Of a stretch of 64,000 nucleotides of DNA, positions 60,959 to 64,000 are shown piece after piece (position 1 is the stretch's first letter; each line of letters begins with the position of its first letter). This DNA is from Rhizobium binae. Lineage in GTDB: Bacteria; Pseudomonadota; Alphaproteobacteria; Rhizobiales; Rhizobiaceae. A model generated the notes under the pieces. The model searched no databases, was not told the DNA's origin, and saw nothing but the letters and a program-made list of their open reading frames with translations. The position numbers were made by a program, and so were the translations under genes. The stretch spans positions 428,895-492,894 of the forward strand of contig NZ_CP071607.1 in NCBI RefSeq assembly GCF_017357225.1, read 5' to 3'.

Positions 60959-61587
60959 AGGCCCGGCCTCGCCAGTGCGTTGAGCGCTGCGGCCGTCATG
61001 GCGCTGCCGCCGAGCCGGCCGCGTACGATGGCAAAGGGGACGCCATAGGAATTCTCCGCCAGCGCATCCTTCGATTCCGCCGCGCCGACAAAACCAACCG
61101 GCATGCCGAGGATCGCTGCCGGCTTCGGCGCTCCGTCGCGCAGGAGCTCGAGCAGGTGGAACAGCGCGGTCGGCGCATTGCCGATCGCGACTACGCTTCC
61201 GCCGAGCCGCTCGAGCCACAGATGCATGGCGGCGGCCGAGCGCGTATTGCCGATCTCGCGCGCCAGCTCCGGTGTGGCGGGATCACGCAGCGTGCAGATC
61301 ACCTCGTTCAGCGCCGGCAGCCGCGCCCGGGTGACACCGTGGGAGACCATTTCTGCGTCGCAGAAGATCGGCGCCCCGGCCTTCAGCGCCTCGCGCGCGG
61401 CACCGACGAAATCGACAGAAAAGACAAAATGCTCCGCCGCCTCGACCAGCCCGCAGGCATGGATCATGCGCACGGCGATGTCGGCTTGATCTTCGGTGAA
61501 GCGCGAAAGATCGGCCTCGGCGCGGATGATCGCAAAGGAACGCTCGTAGATCGCGTCGCCGCTGCGGATGTAATCGTAGTCTGGCAT
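60955..61587 (-). CDS. cobH: precorrin-8X methylmutase
   Basis: 210 residues. The catalytic His lies in the conserved MIHACGLVEAAEHFVFS; further blocks CDAEMVSHGVTRARLP and IGNAPTALFHLLELL are typical. Moves the C11 methyl to C12 to give hydrogenobyrinate. Start 61587 has AGGGATAG upstream. Confidence 0.95.
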   Translation of the reverse strand: MPDYDYIRSGDAIYERSFAIIRAEADLSRFTEDQADIAVRMIHACGLVEAAEHFVFSVDFVGAAREALKAGAPIFCDAEMVSHGVTRARLPALNEVICTLRDPATPELAREIGNTRSAAAMHLWLERLGGSVVAIGNAPTALFHLLELLRDGAPKPAAILGMPVGFVGAAESKDALAENSYGVPFAIVRGRLGGSAMTAAALNALARPGL

Positions 61588-61589
61588 TT

Positions 61590-62972
61590 CTATCCCTGTC
61601 GCAGCGCCTTCGCAACGCCGGTTGCGCCAAGCCGTGTAAGGCAGGCGGCGGTCGATTCGCCAGCGCCTCTGTTGTCTTCGATGGAGCGGGCGAGCCTCTC
61701 TATAGCGAAATCGATCCGTCCGCCAGCGATCCGTTCGTCCGGTCGATCCATTGCCAACCCGTTGACGATGAGGTCGTAACCTTCAGCCGTGCCGGTCAGC
61801 GTCAGCGCCGGGCGCGCATGCGCGCAGCCCTTAGCACAGCCGGAGAGATGCAGCGTCAGCGAGCCGTCGAAGAGGCCGGGTGCTGCGGCGAGGATGCGGC
61901 GCGCCATCGGTCTTGTCTCGTAGAAGGCGGAGGCGCAGGCGCCGGCGCCGGCGCACGCGGCGATATGCTCGTCTTTCTCGCCGGCTTGTGCGCTGAAGCC
62001 ATATCTGGCGGCCGCAGTCTCGATCGCCGGTACTCTCTCTGCCGGCAGGCCGAGGAAGAAGAAACCGCGACCCGGCGCCAGCCGGATGGCCGTTGCGCCA
62101 GTGGCGTCGGCAAGATCGAGCAGGGCGGTTAGGTCGGACGCTCTCGTCTGCCCGAATTGCAGCCGCACGCCGAGCACGGCTTTGCCGTCGGCCAGTCGAT
62201 GCAGGCCCGATAGCGGGATCCTTGCCGGACAGGGCTGAATGGGCCGGATGGCCGCCATGGCGGGAAAGTGTGTTCGTAAAAGTGCGGGATCGATATCCCG
62301 CGCCCGACTGCCCTGCCCGAGCATTGCCAGCAGGCTCAGGATTTCGCCAACGGCCGAGACGGCTGCTCCCGCAGGACCGACCGCGAGCGGCGTTGCCGTC
62401 TCCCCGTCGCCATTGATGGCGACCAGCCATTGCGCCTGCGATAGAGCGATGACACGGATATCGGCGGAAAGCCCCGCCAAGCCGAATGCTCCACCGCCGT
62501 CAATGACGATCGATAGTTTCGGCGCGAGCCGCGGCGAGGCAGGCAGTTGCTGGAGCTTGCCGCGCAATGCCAGTTCCATTGCGGCCGGATCGCTCACCTC
62601 TTCCGGGTCGATGCCGTGCAGCGGCGAGATCTCGATTGCCGGTCCGTCCGGCACGGTGATGCCGGCGGCATCGACATCGGCGGCGAACTGTCCGACCGTC
62701 CCGGCCCGCAGCCCGCGGATCTGCAGATTGCCGCGCGCGGTGATCTCGAGAATGCCGTTTCCATGCGCCGCAGCCGAGCGGGCAAGTTCCGCGAGTTGCC
62801 GCAGCGTCAGCGCGCCGCCGGCCGGACGCAGCCGCACGAGCAACCCGTCGCCGGTCGGCATCGGTGCGGCAAGGGCGGGGCAGGCGCCGCGCGCGCGCCT
62901 CTTCGCTGCCGCGCGATCATGGCCGTTCGCCGCATCTCTCCTGTCGGTCGCCTTGGCGGTCTCATTGCCCAT
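61590..62972 (-). CDS. cobG: precorrin-3B synthase
   Basis: 460 residues. Sulfite-reductase-like fold; [4Fe-4S]/oxygen-site Cys in ACAGAGACASAF and HLSGCAKGCAHAR. Oxygen-dependent monooxygenase that marks the aerobic cobalamin route. Two bases separate its stop from cobH's start. Confidence 0.94.
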   Translation of the reverse strand: MGNETAKATDRRDAANGHDRAAAKRRARGACPALAAPMPTGDGLLVRLRPAGGALTLRQLAELARSAAAHGNGILEITARGNLQIRGLRAGTVGQFAADVDAAGITVPDGPAIEISPLHGIDPEEVSDPAAMELALRGKLQQLPASPRLAPKLSIVIDGGGAFGLAGLSADIRVIALSQAQWLVAINGDGETATPLAVGPAGAAVSAVGEILSLLAMLGQGSRARDIDPALLRTHFPAMAAIRPIQPCPARIPLSGLHRLADGKAVLGVRLQFGQTRASDLTALLDLADATGATAIRLAPGRGFFFLGLPAERVPAIETAAARYGFSAQAGEKDEHIAACAGAGACASAFYETRPMARRILAAAPGLFDGSLTLHLSGCAKGCAHARPALTLTGTAEGYDLIVNGLAMDRPDERIAGGRIDFAIERLARSIEDNRGAGESTAACLTRLGATGVAKALRQG

Positions 62973-63043
62973 TCTTAATCCTCTGTCCGCTTCTTACATG
63001 ATCGCGGCGGGCGCGGCAAAACATGCTGGAAACGGTCGGCCGG

Positions 63044-63808
63044 CTATTCCTCGAAATCCCGTCCCTTGCGTAGGAGATAGATGTCCATGATCCAGCCATG
63101 CCGTTGCCGGGCTGCGCTCCTGAGTGTCAGGATCTCGGCCGCGACATCGCCGAGCCGCCCTGATCGGACGATCTCATCTTCGGTGCCGAGATAGGCGCCC
63201 CAGAAAATCTCGGCATCGGGATCGTCGATTTTCGCAAAAGCCTGTTCGCCGTCGAGCATGACGACCGTCGTGGGCGCCTGGAGCCCCTCCCGCGCCAGCC
63301 GGCGCCCGGTGGTAATCTCGATCGGCTTGCCGACGAGATTGACCGGGATCTTGTGGCTGGCCGCCAGGGCCTGGATGCTGGTGATGCCGGGAACGACACT
63401 GTAATCGAAATCCCGATCGGCTTGCTGCCGCACCCGCTCGATGATGCGGATCGTGCTGTCGTAGAGACTGGGGTCGCCCCAGACGAGGAAGGCCCCGCTG
63501 GCATTCTCGGGGAGGCCCGTGATCAGCTCTCCATAGATATCGGCGATCTCCCCATGCCAGGCGTCGACGCTTTGTGCGTAACTTCTCTCGGCCGTCTGTC
63601 GCTGTGGGACTTCGAATTCTGAAATTCGGATGCCTGGCCGATTGATATATCGTTGGCAGATCTCTCGCCGGACGTCGGCAAGCTCGTCCTTGGCCGCGCC
63701 CTTGAGCGGCAGGAAGATCACGTCGGCGGCGTTCATCGCTTTGATTGCCTGTATGGTGACGTGCTCCGGGTTGCCCGTGCCGATGCCGATGATATGGATG
63801 TGCTTCAC
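63044..63808 (-). CDS. cobF: precorrin-6A synthase (deacetylating)
   Basis: 254 residues from a GTG at 63808 (ATCGGAGGATCGGC upstream supplies GGAGG). Corrin methylase fold: IHIIGIGTGNPEHVTIQA, LVWGDPSLYDSTIRIIERV and VPGITSIQALAASHKIPVN. Methylates C1 with loss of the acetyl group. First gene of the cluster, 71 bases before cobG. Confidence 0.93.
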   Translation of the reverse strand: MKHIHIIGIGTGNPEHVTIQAIKAMNAADVIFLPLKGAAKDELADVRREICQRYINRPGIRISEFEVPQRQTAERSYAQSVDAWHGEIADIYGELITGLPENASGAFLVWGDPSLYDSTIRIIERVRQQADRDFDYSVVPGITSIQALAASHKIPVNLVGKPIEITTGRRLAREGLQAPTTVVMLDGEQAFAKIDDPDAEIFWGAYLGTEDEIVRSGRLGDVAAEILTLRSAARQRHGWIMDIYLLRKGRDFEE

Positions 63809-63875
63809 GCCGATCCTCCGATGATTCCTAGCGGTCTTGCCGAAAAAGCCGGGCCACCGCAAGGGCAGGGCAGGG

Positions 63876-63893
63876 AGTTGGCCGCGGCCAACT
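63876..63893. promoter_or_regulatory. perfect palindrome upstream of cobF
   Basis: AGTTGGCCGCGGCCAACT is an 18-base perfect palindrome 68 bases upstream of the cobF start. Candidate operator or leader hairpin. I could not find a cobalamin riboswitch core in the visible upstream 190 bases. Confidence 0.4.
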
Positions 63894-64000
63894 GGGCTAG
63901 CGATGTGGCCCTGGCTCCCATTGTTGCCGCAAATCCCGAATCGTGTCATTTTCGATACGCTTTTTGACGCTAAGTTGACAGAAAAGCGCATCGAAAAGGA

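Noticed and set aside
63809..64000. Cobalamin riboswitch upstream of cobF
   Set aside because: I looked on the minus strand for the B12-box and the conserved core and found neither; only an 18-base palindrome is present. A riboswitch further upstream, beyond the window, remains possible.

Overview
The window looks like an accessory replicon or accessory chromosomal region of a Rhizobium of the leguminosarum/etli type. Three things point there: high-GC codon use, rhizobial families (DUF982, mocDEF-like genes, a TfuA/YcaO pair, a rhizobial-style class III cyclase with TPRs), and the co-occurrence of nadABC with cobFGHIJKLM. From memory, these vitamin and cofactor genes sit together on a p42f-like large plasmid in R. 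etli, so a large plasmid is plausible; this window does not prove it. No rRNA, tRNA, CRISPR array, insertion sequence or replication origin was recognised.

Layout. 1-10.3 kb is a decaying accessory stretch: two NmrA-like genes (one cut by the window edge, one frameshifted), a GNAT/DUF1778 toxin-antitoxin pair, an ArsR/AHSA1 pair with a perfect operator over the regulator's start codon, a methyltransferase pseudogene, a truncated acyl-CoA-dehydrogenase-like flavoenzyme with its flavin reductase, and small membrane proteins. 10.5-20.9 kb holds the most striking locus: one minus-strand operon encoding, in order of transcription, a DUF4384-OmpA protein, a secreted caspase-like protease with DUF4384, a secreted trypsin/caspase-like/DUF4384 fusion, a secreted serpin and a membrane pseudokinase with a degenerate FGE-sulfatase-like domain. 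Sequence features suggest a periplasmic protease-inhibitor system: the trypsin has an Arg/Lys-type S1 pocket and the serpin carries a predicted Arg at the scissile position. 21.3-25.2 kb is a DUF3604 / parvulin / HupE-UreJ operon behind a perfect FNR-type box. 25.3-33.9 kb has an outer-membrane-protein remnant, a secreted NlpC/P60-like protein, an S74-chaperone-like lipoprotein, a second caspase-like protein with Sel1 repeats, and a class III adenylate cyclase with TolB-like and TPR parts.

34.2-38.4 kb is an L-fuconate catabolism locus (dehydratase, dehydrogenase, lactonase, IclR regulator) with a clear operator palindrome. 38.5-41.9 kb contains small enzymes, a TetR regulator, gene debris and an XRE regulator behind a sigma-54-like promoter. 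41.9-46.1 kb is a BTAD regulator / short peptide / YcaO / TfuA operon that could make a thioamidated peptide (RiPP). 46.3-50.8 kb is nadABC with an NrtR regulator and two operator-like repeats. 50.8-56.5 kb carries a PanB-like protein that lacks expected metal ligands, mocF/mocE/mocD-like ferredoxin reductase, Rieske ferredoxin and desaturase, a LacI regulator and an IolI-like isomerase. 56.7-63.8 kb is the aerobic cobalamin cluster cobM-L-K-J-I-H-G-F, with cobK inverted and sharing a CATG start with cobL.
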